Assembly: GCA_025765615.1 (NCBI GenBank)
Contig: JAIVFJ010000224.1
Location: 37,343-101,342, forward strand
DNA length: 64,000 nt
Reading direction: 5' to 3'
DNA from: Zopfochytrium polystomum
Taxonomy: Eukaryota; Chytridiomycota; Chytridiomycetes; Chytridiales; Chytridiaceae
The notes under the pieces are model-generated. The model did not search any database. It was given only the letters and a program-made list of their open reading frames with translations, and was not told the DNA's origin. Every line of letters begins with the position of its first letter. Within the stretch, counting starts at the first letter, position 1. The position numbers and the translations under genes are program-made. Below, piece after piece: positions 1 through 9,862 of the stretch.

Positions 1-590
1 CGTGTGAAAAACATGGCTGGCCTCATGATGAAGGGTTTTCTGTATGACAGGGTGTCATCAGTCTGGGAGAGTCCAGGGTTCCAAAAAAGGTTGGCAGAAG
101 ATCAAAGATTGGATACTCTTTCTATCTTGCTGGATCAATAATTGCATCGGCAATGCAGAAGTTGTAAAAATAAAGTTTAACCAAGTTTAATCCAGCTCCC
201 CTCTGGGGTGCTGGATTACAAATATCCTCGTGGGCGAGGTGGTAAGGCGTAGCCTTCCCATATCTTTAATGTTTCTTGGCAAGGCTTGCTTACAAGTTGA
301 CAGGCATCCCCAAGTCAGATTGAAGAAAAAAAAGGAAACGAGAAATGGCTTTTTTGTTTGGCCAGTGAGGTGGGGCTTCGATTCAGAAGTGGAGGTGTTT
401 CCCGATCCACCAGGGAGAAAGAGACAGAGAGAGAGACAGGGGGAGGAAGAAAGGAGAAAGAGACAGACACGCGAGTCCGAGCGAAGGAGAGAAAGAAGTT
501 GAACAAGAAAAATAATATTAAAATATTAAAAATAAAAAATAATAAAATAATTTAAAAAATAAAAACAAACCACATACCCACACCCCACCA
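1..590. other. Intergenic, low-complexity and repeat-like
   Basis: No supportable gene is seen. Positions 415-500 are GA-rich and 503-565 are very AT-rich. The stretch around 318-350 closely matches one around 37,768-37,800 (about 30 of 32 bases), and the second copy lies in a transposon-rich part of the window. This suggests that the left edge includes an old repeat relic. Short ORFs here are products of the GA-rich sequence. Confidence 0.5.
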
Positions 591-1094
591 ATGTTCCCCT
601 TCCGCAATCTCTGGGGCAACCAAGCCCACCAAGCGATCGTCGAGTACCTCGTCAACAACCCCGTCTTCCGGCGAATCGTGCACCGCACGCAGGACGAGGT
701 GACGCGCCTGACCGACAAGGCGATCAACAGCACCGGCCGTGGCGGGGGCGGCATTGGCGGCATCGGCGGCAGCAAGGGCTCGGCCGTCCGGCAGTCGGAG
801 GCTGCGAGGGGGCGGATCCACGACGACTTTGACAGCGTCGACCGGAGACCGTCGGTGAGCCCCCGCACCCGAACCCACCACCCTGCACCCCGCTAGCCTT
901 GCGATCGCCTAATCTCTTGCTCCAATTACATTTCCCCTCCTCCTCTGGCTGTCGATCTGCGCAATCGCTTACTTGTGTCACCGTTTGCACGATCACTGGC
1001 AACTTGAATCTGGGCCATCAATCAGTTTTTCCGGCATTTCGTCGATGAGTTGGTGGATGGCTTCAATTTGATGATCGGTCGGAAGCGTCGGTGA
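591..1094 (+). CDS. Mrx7-like mitochondrial protein (MIOREX component 7 family)
   Basis: Two exons are inferred, 591-854 and 1026-1094, joined in phase 0 across a gtgagc...cag intron. The product has 110 residues. The N-terminus (FRNLWGNQAHQAIVEYLVNN, then PVFRRIVHRTQDEV) and the C-terminus (FFRHFVDELVDGF, then a basic tail) flank a Gly-rich linker. The layout is a short amphipathic start, an xVNxPVFxRxVH-type motif, then an F-x-x-F-V-D-E-L motif, and it resembles fungal Mrx7 (PF10906), a small protein tied to the mitochondrial expressosome. Family assignment is from memory of the motif pattern, so it is probable rather than certain. Without the splice the ORF ends in an unrelated Pro-rich tail, which supports the intron. 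The leader is AT-rich with no obvious TATA box. Confidence 0.6.
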
Positions 1095-1551
1095 CTCGTG
1101 CTGCTCTCCCACTGACGCGCCGAGCGATGAAATTAATCCTGCCCTGTGGAGCGGCGTGGCCGCGCCGTGCCTGTTGCGGATCTCTGATTTCCGTAGTTAT
1201 AAACTCCTCAATTGCGACCTCGTTCGGTGATGCAATTGATCGTTATTTCATCGCATTGCGGTCAACACCACAACCCCCCCCCCCCCACACTCAAAGGCAA
1301 CCAATAAGTCGTTAACAATAAAGAAGAATTCAGCAGAAGCTCTCGTCCGTGAAGGAGGAAATGTTTGATCAAATAATGGAAAGGATATTTACGGAAACGA
1401 CGGGACAAGCCCCATCTAAAACTGGGAAGAAGAAAGTGCTTATAGGGATAGGAGGGAAAAGATGTGCAGCTGAACAGAAGGAGACGAGTTTCCGATTCTG
1501 AGCGTGCGGGATAAGAATTTTCATCAGGAAGTGTCCAAGCGACAGTCGTAA
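1095..1551. other. Intergenic, no gene seen
   Basis: The region holds a C13 homopolymer at about 1274-1286 and AT-rich sequence. It is the shared 3' flank of the Mrx7-like gene and the convergent cyclin gene. No RNA gene or repeat was recognised. Confidence 0.5.
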
Positions 1552-2574
1552 TCACGGCTCCCGCGCGCTGAGTAGTAGAACGTCAGCAAGTACTTGAAGG
1601 CATCCTTTTGCTTCCGTGTTGGACATGCGAATCAGCGACGGTCGATTGGTCGAGACGTCAGTGTGGCAATCTAGTTCAGCGGCGATGGAAGCGATGACAG
1701 TTGCCAGAGATTTAACACCGAGACGCAATTCGTCCAAAGTGATGACTAGTCGGTAGGAGATCCCATCAAGAAACTCGAGCTCCATGGAACGCATTTCCCT
1801 CAGGGAATCAATCTTGCAAACTCTGCACCAATCCTTCGAGAGTGGGCAGAGATCTTCAAACATCTTGTGGGAGAGCATAAGAGCCACGGAGAAGAGCTGG
1901 GGCGAATCGATCACATGGAAGTTTGAGATGTCAGTGTTGGAGAGAAGATCAATGAAGAGAGAACTAACCCGAAACTCGAGACCCGAGCTTCCCTGATCTG
2001 CAGAGAGAGCTGGGCCGAAGCGAGACTTGAGTCGAGCAAGGTAGAGGATCGCTACGACAACATGGACGGACGTTGACTCCGTTTTTTCCACGAGGCGAGA
2101 GACGAAATCGCGGAAGGTAAGGAAGTTCGAATGCGAGGTAGAGAGAAGACGGACGCAAGCCAATGCAGCTAGCAGTCCAAGGGTTTTCGCCGGGGTATAG
2201 GATGATTGGGCTATCTGAAGGGTCCCCGCATCTTCTCGAAGATGGCAGAGAGTGCGGAACTTGACTAGAGGAGAGGACGGTTTCGAGGAGAAAGAAACAG
2301 AGGTGGAGCACAAGGTTGACCGGGAAGATGACACTGGAGATGACGGGGGCAAAGCCACAAGTGCTTCAGCAGCAGGAGCAGCAGCGGGGGGAGCAGCGGC
2401 AGGAGCGGATTGCACGATGCTCGAGGAAAACATTGGACGAAGGAGGCGCTGCTTCTGCGTCAAAAGATCTCGGCTGCACAGGGTGACCGAGATCTGCGTG
2501 GGGGGAGGGATGGTCTTGACGAATGAGGGCGGGGGCGGCGGGGAAGGGAGGGTCGACGGGAGGTTGGCGACCAT
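1552..2574 (-). CDS. PHO80/PCL-type cyclin
   Basis: This is a cyclin-fold protein, expected to bind and activate a cyclin-dependent kinase. The N-terminal ~120 residues are Pro/Ala/Ser-rich and disordered. The cyclin box follows, with FLTFRDFVSRLVEKTE, then VVVAILYLARLKSRF, then LFSVALMLSHKMFED and MRSMELEFLDGISYRL, which is the order seen in PCL/PHO80 cyclins. An in-frame segment between LEFR and LFSV has no counterpart in the family. It is bounded by gttagt and cccag, is exactly 72 nt (1897-1968), lacks stops and contains a ctgac branch-like site, so I read it as a stopless intron. The exons are then 1969-2574 and 1552-1896, giving 316 residues. The start is the first ATG of the frame, upstream of which lie GA/CT microsatellites. 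Confidence 0.8.
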   Translation of the reverse strand: MVANLPSTLPSPPPPPSFVKTIPPPTQISVTLCSRDLLTQKQRLLRPMFSSSIVQSAPAAAPPAAAPAAEALVALPPSSPVSSSRSTLCSTSVSFSSKPSSPLVKFRTLCHLREDAGTLQIAQSSYTPAKTLGLLAALACVRLLSTSHSNFLTFRDFVSRLVEKTESTSVHVVVAILYLARLKSRFGPALSADQGSSGLEFRVSSLFIDLLSNTDISNFHVIDSPQLFSVALMLSHKMFEDLCPLSKDWCRVCKIDSLREMRSMELEFLDGISYRLVITLDELRLGVKSLATVIASIAAELDCHTDVSTNRPSLIRMSNTEAKGCLQVLADVLLLSAREP

Positions 2575-2594
2575 ACATGTATGTGGGCGCTTCG

Positions 2595-2598
<4 letters not shown>

Positions 2599-2654
<56 letters not shown>

Positions 2655-2680
2655 GGCAAGGCTGGACGAGAGAGAGAGAG

Positions 2681-2711
<31 letters not shown>

Positions 2712-2789
2712 AGAAAAAAGCACAGCACGAGGGAGTGGGGCAGTGAGAGAGAGAGAGAGAGAGAGAGAGTGTGTGTGTGTGTGTGTGTG
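2599..2789. repeat. Compound CT/GA/GAAA/GT microsatellite
   Basis: A (CT)n run of about 52 bp (2599-2651) is followed by GA and GAAA repeats (2670-2760) and a (GT)n tract (2769-2788). It lies in the divergent promoter between the cyclin (minus) and the Gemin7-like gene (plus). Several long ORFs called over it on both strands are low-complexity artefacts. Confidence 0.95.
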
Positions 2790-2835
2790 ACAGAGTGAGA
2801 GACAAAGCCCAAGAATAATCACGTGATCGGATCAC

Positions 2836-3203
2836 ATGGCAACGACCACCACTCGAGCCACTACAACAGCACAAGGACCACCACTGCAAGCAGTAGCCGA
2901 TGCGGCTGCACTACGCGAAGAAACACTCCGTGTGTGGCTTGCGCTACCCGCATTGCAGCCGCGTGCTGAGGTATTCCTCTACAGTCGGTAGGTACGGCCA
3001 GTGCGAAACAAAGATCTCGTGAATGCCTCTTCGTGTTTCGACCCGTCTTAATGGTCTTTAGAACGAACGTCAAGGGTACGCTGGAGGCGATCGACCCGAC
3101 CGAGGCGTACCTCAACCTATCCAACCTAGAAACTCCATTGGGAATCCACAGAAAAGTAACGATTCGTGGATCGGACTGTCGCTACTTCGTGCTCGACCTT
3201 TGA
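2836..3203 (+). CDS. GEMIN7: Gemin7-like SMN-complex protein
   Basis: Two exons, 2836-2987 and 3062-3203, are joined by a 74-nt gtaggt...ttag intron and give 97 residues. The spliced product reads AALREETLRVWLAL, then FLYSRTNVKGTLEAID, then LSNLETPLGIHRKVTIR and a C-terminal DCRYFVLDL. This follows human Gemin7 closely: a helix starting ALRE-R-L, an Sm-like beta fold, and the L-x-T-P-x-G motif. Gemin7 pairs with Gemin6 in the SMN complex, which loads Sm proteins on spliceosomal snRNAs. The length matches the conserved core of the family. The stop lies only ~90 nt before the first possible ATG of the sirtuin on the same strand, so the two transcripts are very close. The splice is required to keep the fold intact, which makes the model strong. 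Confidence 0.8.
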
Positions 3204-3427
3204 GCCATCTTGGGACGAGTTTTTTGGTCGTGCACTTGGGGGGAAAGCAGGCTTGGCTGCGCCACAGTGTTATCCACAATAAAAACTTGAATCCGATGCT
3301 TCAGGACAAGCGTGCGCCAAAAGCGACGATCTGCAGCCTTCACAGCTGTTGCGCTCATCTGAACCCATCGCACGACTCCATCGTGCGAGTTCGCATCGCA
3401 CCAAAGGCCGTTGCAAGACTTGCGCGT

Positions 3428-4798
3428 ATGACTCTTCATGACAATCCTGTAGCTTGGTCGCGGAAGGGAGTCGGGCAGTTGCACTCCGCATGCTGGGACG
3501 GTACTGTAGAAAAGGCAAAGCAAGACCTGCAGGCTGCTAGTTCCGCCAAGCGGAAACCTGGAGAAGCGGGCAGACGGGCCTCGAAAAGAGTGCGAATGGG
3601 TAATTCGAATCTAGAGTCTGGGACTGCGGAGAGCAGCTCGCTTGAAACCCCGATTGCTCCATCCAAGGACCGCCTCTTTTTCGCTCAAAAGATCGTCACG
3701 GCGGCGGAAACGGCGGAGCGAAAGGATCCCCCAAACTCCGTTAGGGAGGCAGGATTGCTCTTAGCCGAGGCAATCAGGAAACATGCCTCGATCATGTTCT
3801 TCACTGGTGCTGGAATATCGACCGCCGCGGGAATCGGGTGAGTCGTCACAATCGAAGCGCATGTCATTTGCCAACTCTCTCCCGAAACGGCACGCAGCGA
3901 TTACCGTGGACTTTTCGGCAAATGGAACGAACAGGATCTGATGGTCTCGGAATCCTCTTCTGCAATGTCTTCGCGACCGGAATCGGACGAAAGCGAGCCA
4001 TCCGCCGAAGAGGAGGACAACCCAGGCGTCCCATACGAGCAGCTCCGTCCCACCCTTACCCATGAAGCGATCGCATGGATCGTGGCCTCGAAGCCGGCAG
4101 GAGCTGTCACCGTCGTCACGCAAAACTGCGATGGGCTCCACGAGCTCACTGGTCTGGGTCAAAACGTGGTCGCTGCTCTACATGGTTGTGTCTTCACCGA
4201 GGCCTGCACCAATCCCTCGTGCGGCAAGCGCATTTCCCGTCCCTTCTACGTTCTGGACGATACTGCCTCAGAGTACTACGAAAAGCTGCAAGACGCCAAG
4301 AGTGCCAAAGCCCGGCGAGCGCTGGGGCCACCTCCACCGGCCCCTTGTGTCCGCTGCGAACAGTGCGAGCTCACCCACACCACCGGCCGCTTCTGCCCAA
4401 CCCCCTGCGGCGCGCCCCTCCGCGACACCATCATCCATTTCGGCGACGACCTCGAAGAATCCGTTTGGAACGTCGCCGAGTCCGCCAGCAGAAAATCAAC
4501 CCTGCGCGTCGTGCTGGGGTCCACCGTGCTGGTCACACCTGCCTCGACCCTGGTGACGGAACGCGTTGGCAAGAAGACGGTTGTGGTTTGCAACAGGCAG
4601 GCGACCGGCGCAGACGATATTGCCAAGATACGGGCCTACTGCGACTGCGACGCGCTAATGGAACAAGTGATGCGAGAGCTATTGGACGGATCGGCGGAAC
4701 GGTACAACGAGTGGGTGGAGGAGACTCGGCGCAAGCGGCAACAATATGACAAAGAGCGGGTGGGGTGCCAGGAGGGAGAAGGGCACACGCTGCTTTGA
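3428..4798 (+). CDS. SIRT6/7-like NAD-dependent protein deacylase (sirtuin)
   Basis: Exons 3428-3837 and 3898-4798 give 436 residues. The intron (gtgagt...gcag, 60 nt) splits the NAD-binding motif, and the join restores GAGISTAAGIGDYRG. Further sirtuin signatures follow: TQNCDGLHELTGL, the catalytic His in ALHGCVFTE, two Cys pairs of the structural zinc site (CTNPSCG, and CEQC with CPTPCG), and HFGDDL then LGSTVLVTPAS. The long distance between zinc pairs and the DYRG form point to the SIRT6/7 group, which acts on nuclear protein lysines. The usual GIPDFR proline is replaced by glycine. An acidic insert sits just after the first motif. The start is uncertain: in-frame ATGs exist at 3296, 3428 and 3596, and I prefer 3428 because the upstream peptide looks random. 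Confidence 0.85.
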
Positions 4799-5412
4799 GC
4801 CACTTGTAAACAAGGATATGAGGCAAGGTTTTGACCACGAAAAGTGTAATGCCCTGCACCTATCGAATAGATAGGACTTGGTGATAACAAGCCTGCCAAA
4901 CTACCCACATTTCCCGTTCCTCCCAGTTAGGCCTCAGTACCACGGATAAGCGGTTGTGGTCGGGAAACCAGATGTCCGAATGGAAAGAAGCATATGCTTC
5001 ACCATTGTGGCAACCGAATTTACGCACCACATACCGGCGACAGTCCAACCTAAACAGAATCCATTCGCCAGCAGCAAGCGCGCCATTTGAAAGCTTGCAT
5101 CTTGCGTTTCTCTTTCCTCTCAGTCTCTCTGTCTCTCTCACTCCCTCGCTCTTTGTGACATAGTGTGTATGGGGTCTTCTTGTTTCTCTGGTGCATGATC
5201 AAAGTTGCTGCCGCACCGATTCTCGGCTCCCGGCGGAAACTGGGAAGAGGAAGTAGCGAGAGAGGGAGTGAGAGAGATAGAGGGACACGCACACCTTTAC
5301 ATTCATCCAACGAATCAATAAGAATAATATCAGATCAATCAATAAGAATAATATTATCAGATAAGTTCCCTGAATCCGTCCAACCAGCTCAACGCAAATC
5401 CGAGAAGATGCT
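4799..5412. other. Intergenic between convergent genes
   Basis: This is the 3' flank of the sirtuin and of the next gene on the minus strand. It contains short CT-rich tracts at about 5,118-5,150 and a GA-rich stretch at 5,255-5,285. No coding or RNA gene was recognised. Confidence 0.5.
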
Positions 5413-6717
5413 TCACATCAAATCGTCGTCGTCAAACACAAAGTCCTCCGCCCCGTCGTCATCTAAATCCGCAAAGTCGTCGTAACCTTCTTCCGTCAAA
5501 GCTCGCGCAAGCAAAAAGCTGGCTGGTCCGGGAAAAAGATCGTCGTCGTCAACGAGACCCGGCCACGTGAAACTGTCCCGCCTAGGCGACAAAAAGGATG
5601 TGCTGCTCCGTACTAGACCGAGAAGGTCCTGGCCTTCTTCAAAAGCTCCTGTTGCTGAATCCCGCTCCGGTTCCTCGCCAAACTGAAAGTCTCGCCGTTT
5701 CATTTCGCCACGTAAGCAAGCAGTCGTCGCACGGTTGCTGTGACTCGTGCTGGCGCTGCCGATGGGCCCGCCCGTTGAGGTTACAGTGCTGGAGTTTCCT
5801 CCCTTCCTTTTGCCTATTTGGGATGGTGGCGTGAGCAGGCCCTCGTCTTGTTGGAAGCGATCGATCATGTCAACCCAGCCGTCCTCCTCACGACGAACTA
5901 GCCCAAGCTTGTCGGCCTCTCCACCAACAGCGAGGGGATGAGATACGGAGAAAAGAATAGAGGTTTCTCGCACAGCGTCGCGATCGGCGCAACCTGACAC
6001 CTGACGGGCCCGTTCGATCATCTTTCGGCGGAGTGTCATTTCCGCTCTTTGCAGCTTGCGAAGAGTACCGGCAAGAGTGCTGCGAGTCTGTTCCAGCCCG
6101 TTACGTTGCTCAGAAAGAGCCGCCAGGAGGGCTCTCTGTGATGGAGCAGCGGCGGGGTTACGCTGCGGCGTTTCAACCACAGGCGACGCAGCCCTTTGAG
6201 ATGACGGGGCGGAAGGGAAGGAATTCCTCGCTTCTGTTAATCGAATCGAGTAGCTTCCTGACGGCTGGCCTAGGTCTTGGGAGCCAGCGCAATCATCATG
6301 TCCGAGCGGGGGTGACGCTGCGGAGGAAGAGGAGGAGGAAGGTGGAGTGTCGACAGCGACGGCGAGAGGGAACGTGGGGTTGCAGCGAGACCACTTTCGC
6401 TTCCGATTCGCACTTATTGGGCGAGACGGCTGCTGCTCCTGATGCGGTTCCGATTCCATCTGCAGCTGGACCGTGCTTGAGGTGCGTAGAGGTTCCAAAG
6501 GGCTAGATTTTCGAGGTCGCGTTCTTTTCGGCTGCTGGGTCTTCGAGTTTGCTTCACGTAGCGGCATTTTCTTGTGCCGAGCCCTGAGCCGGCTGCGGAG
6601 GCCGTTGACCACCTCCTCGTCTTGGCTGGAGCGATTCGCATAGGGCGGCGGGGATCGAGAGCGGGATGGCCTGGAGGCCGGGGCGATTTGGGACCTGGTA
6701 GATTTCTCCAGTAGCAT
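5413..6717 (-). CDS. Hypothetical protein, disordered with central coiled coil and acidic tail
   Basis: An open frame of 434 residues runs from the ATG at 6717; a longer frame to 6828 adds a peptide that looks like translated 5' sequence with a poly-A tract. The first ~200 residues are Ser/Pro/Arg-rich, including a basic RKRK patch that could be a nuclear signal. Residues ~205-255 form a likely coiled coil (ALLAALSEQRNGLEQTRSTL and following). The C-terminus is strongly acidic, ending in FVFDDDDLM. I do not recognise a family. The long ORF with no stop on a GC-balanced strand and its clean spacing to neighbours support a real gene. An upstream exon near 6,860-6,977 (peptide TYRVLLSPIIVVGDSQLLL) is possible but no joint in the right phase was found. 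Confidence 0.55.
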   Translation of the reverse strand: MLLEKSTRSQIAPASRPSRSRSPPPYANRSSQDEEVVNGLRSRLRARHKKMPLREANSKTQQPKRTRPRKSSPLEPLRTSSTVQLQMESEPHQEQQPSRPISANRKRKWSRCNPTFPLAVAVDTPPSSSSSSAASPPLGHDDCAGSQDLGQPSGSYSIRLTEARNSFPSAPSSQRAASPVVETPQRNPAAAPSQRALLAALSEQRNGLEQTRSTLAGTLRKLQRAEMTLRRKMIERARQVSGCADRDAVRETSILFSVSHPLAVGGEADKLGLVRREEDGWVDMIDRFQQDEGLLTPPSQIGKRKGGNSSTVTSTGGPIGSASTSHSNRATTACLRGEMKRRDFQFGEEPERDSATGAFEEGQDLLGLVRSSTSFLSPRRDSFTWPGLVDDDDLFPGPASFLLARALTEEGYDDFADLDDDGAEDFVFDDDDLM

Positions 6718-6828
6718 CGGCGAGGGTCGGATTTGGAGAGGGCGATCGCGATTCAAGAACGGGAAGCGATAGGAACACAAAGACCACCTCGCGAGACGAA
6801 AATAATATCCAAAAAAAAAAAAGGGCAT

Positions 6829-7296
6829 TGGTTCTTCCCCTTCGTACCAGCCAATTGGCTACCTTCCAAGAGTAAAAGCTGCGAGTCTCCAACAACGATG
6901 ATAGGTGAGAGAAGAACACGATAAGTGCGCCCGTGACAGCGCAACGTCGCAGCAGGCCGTCGCGGTGACGATGGCATGGCCAGCTCTATTCAGCCGCTCT
7001 CTCTGATTGCACACAAGTGGTGCAGCTTTTTCCTCCTTGCGAGGAGCTCTTCTTTTCCAGCCAGTCGTCGCGGTGGTATCCGAATATTTTACCATTTTTA
7101 CATACACGTGCATTAATACAATTTTTTTTTTTTTTTGTTGATTCCATTTCCACAATATTAATAAATTGGGTCCAATTTCAACAAAAAAAAAAAAAACAAA
7201 GGAAAAACTAAAAAACAAAAACACCTTGGCTCGCCAGAACGACCACCGCCCAGTCACTGGTCCCGCGACCCGCCCACACCTCTCCTGTGCCGAGCG
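6829..7296. other. Divergent promoter region with poly-A/T tracts
   Basis: This region lies between the minus-strand hypothetical gene and the plus-strand RhoGAP gene. It contains A and T homopolymers (about 6,815-6,826, 7,121-7,137 and 7,182-7,195) and AT-rich DNA, as expected for a nucleosome-depleted promoter. No other gene is seen. Confidence 0.45.
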
Positions 7297-9240
7297 ATGG
7301 CTGCTTCTGGACCCTCGTCGGCGCCAGCAACCGTGGCCTCTACCCTCGACTCTCCGCCGACGCCCCCATCCGCACAGGCTCCAGCACCGGCACCAGCTCC
7401 AGCGCCAGCTTCAGCGCCAGCTTCAGCGCCAGGTTCATCCCCAGCTTCATTTGGCATCGTTGCGCCTGCCGCTTCTCCGTCACCGTCCTCGTCGTATCCT
7501 ACCGGTGGACTTCCCCCTGCGGGATTGGCACACCCCACAGCAACTGGAATCCCCACACAATCTGGCTCCCCAGTCGCCCCGTCAGTCATTCATGCTGGAA
7601 AGATTAGCTCAAGGAGCCAGTCGCCTTTGTTTGTGGACCCTCTTCAATCGCATCCGATTGTACCCACTTCGCAGTCCCCAACATCCCTTTTGCAAGCTCA
7701 ACTCGGAAAGTCCCAGTCCACCCTCGTTCGCAATTCCACCCAGAAGTCCATCACGACCACTAGATCAAGTTTGTCGAGAGGCCATTCCCTGCAGCGCTCC
7801 CTTTCGGAAGTTCTGCGGCGGAATAGAAATGTGTCCCCAGAGTCTACCCGTATCTCGAAAGATGACAGCAGCAGCCACTTTTTCGGGTCAGATGGACTTA
7901 CTTTGGGGCGTAAAGGTGGGCTGTGAAGTGATGACTACTAAAAACGCTGATTATCTCATCATTCATCAACAGATATGCAGGGTGGAAAGAGCTACGGCGA
8001 CTTGAGTATGGAGGAGTTGCAAGTTTTGTCAATCACTGCTTTGAAGCGAGTGAATGCCCTTTTCAAAGTGCATTCCCTGAAGCCTCTGCCAAACGATACT
8101 CTGAAGCAAGTCCAGCAGTCGTGTGGAGTGCCAAACTTGAAGAAAAAGTGGTGGGTTCCACCCTGGAAGAAGGAGAAAGAGAGAGAGAAGGATTTGAAAG
8201 ACCGTTCAGGTATTTACACAAAAGTTTTCTTTCTTTCGGCTGCTACGTTACTTCGGCTAACATCAGCGCACGAAGTGTTAAAATCTCATCTCTGCAAATC
8301 GATCGACTTCGCGTCCGTCCATTGCGATGTTGATCGTCCGTACGGTGTCAGACGACTGCCAGTCATCGGTTTTGAGTGCATCAATTTCATTCGCGCTCAT
8401 GGCCTGGCGACGAATGGACTGTTTAGAGTGAATGGATCGGAGCGCCGAATCGCACAATTGATGGCAATCTTCGATTCGGGCCCTTCGTTTGGTCGAGACG
8501 TGACCTTCTCTGGGTACACTGTGTATGACGTCGCAGACTTCTTGAAAAAATACGTCCGAGGGTTACCAGAGCCTCTTCTTACCTCTGAGTTGTATCCCCA
8601 TTTTCTGAAGTGCCTTGGTAAGACAAGGCTGCTTGACGGCCTCGCAAGTACCTAAATCTTTGCCTCCCTTGTTCGTGCAGATTTACCTGTTGAGGGCGCC
8701 GTCCGCGTAAAAGCCCTGCGTTGGCTGATCATGTTGCTTCCGCCGGCCCATGTCGTATTCTTCGAGTGTCTTTTAGAACTCTTCTCCCAAGTTGCAAAAT
8801 CTTCCGATCAGAACCAAATGACTGCAAGCAACCTCGCGCGCATTTTCTCCCCGAACGTTTTGCGACCCCGTGGAACAGAAAAGCAAGCTCTCGAAGACTT
8901 CCAGACGGCATCGTTCGTGATTGAGTTCATGATTGACAATTGGGAGCAATTCGCAATCACGGGTCCCGAGCTTCGACCATTTGAACTTATGGACTCCAAT
9001 TACCTCCCCAAAAGAGCTTACTCTCCCGCAAGGAAAACACTCGCTATTGAGGCCTACGCAACCTCTCTGTCCACACTTCAAGTAAGCGCGGGAGCAATCT
9101 CACCCATGGGAACCATTTCGGAATCGCCCTCGTTGAGCAGTGTTGGCAATAATCGCACATTGGCCCGGCTTTCTGCTGATTTGTCTTTCACGGAAGAGAC
9201 ACCGGCGGAATTACGTGAAAATCGGCCGCCTATTGCCTGA
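7297..9240 (+). CDS. RhoGAP domain protein
   Basis: Four exons are inferred: 7297-7915, 7973-8209, 8267-8617 and 8681-9240 (588 residues, all phases consistent). The N-terminal ~200 residues are Ala/Pro/Ser-rich, including an AP/APAS repeat, and are likely disordered. The RhoGAP domain lies at ~310-480, with the arginine finger in GLFRVNGSERRI, then FLKKYVRGLPEPLLTSELY, and the C-terminal NQMTASNLARIFSPNVL motif. It should stimulate GTP hydrolysis by Rho/Cdc42-type GTPases and so control actin or polarity. The second intron (8210-8266, gtattt...catcag) is 57 nt with no stop. Translating through it inserts a peptide just before the domain, so its removal is inferred from splice sites and domain fit. 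The C-terminal ~90 residues are Ser-rich. Confidence 0.88.
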
Positions 9241-9433
9241 GGTTTTCGGTGTTCGTCTCATTTCCCTTGTGAAGGACTTCCCCATCCAGTAAACAAACAT
9301 CGATCTTGAAGATTGTTTTCCCCATACTATTATTTTCTTATCAAAAATACCCATTTCCTCCTCATGTCAGAAGGGTACGCCACTTAACTCGACTCTCCGC
9401 TGAAGCCATTTTATATTACGGCTTGAAGAATGG

Positions 9434-9464
<31 letters not shown>

Positions 9465-9862
9465 GTTTGTTTGCCTCCCTCCCTGTTTTTCTATCCAACA
9501 ATGAATTCGTATTTACTGCATTTCTCTGCCCGTGATGTCTTCAGCGCTGAGGTGGACTTCAAATTATACTGTTGCGGACTCCCAGATCAGCGCTGCACAG
9601 CCACCGGTCAGTTACTCTAAGAGTGAATAACAACAAAAACTTCTATTGTCTGTCAAAACACCAAACAAACGTGAGATACAATTCACATCATGCCATTTGC
9701 AGCATCGGCTTGCTTTCGCCCTTTCCTCTTGGGAAGATGTGCACAGTAAAACAGTTGCATTGACAGTCAAGTACCGCTGTGCAAGGGCGGGTCAGTCAAG
9801 GTCAAACGAATCAGCCTTCGCGACATTATAAAGGCGAAGACTCTGATGACGGTATAATAATC
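9241..9862. other. Intergenic, with poly-T tract
   Basis: The 3' flanks of two convergent genes meet here. A T-run of about 28-30 bp lies near 9,437-9,465. Short ORFs around it are not supported by any family resemblance. Confidence 0.5.

Noticed and set aside
2366..2822. Several overlapping ORFs of 90-164 codons on both strands
   Set aside because: They are translations of CT/GA/GT microsatellites (SLSLSL, REREREE and VCVCV peptides).
7166..8005. 279-codon plus-strand ORF overlapping RhoGAP exon 1
   Set aside because: Arg/Pro/His-rich shadow frame; the RhoGAP frame splices into a recognised domain.
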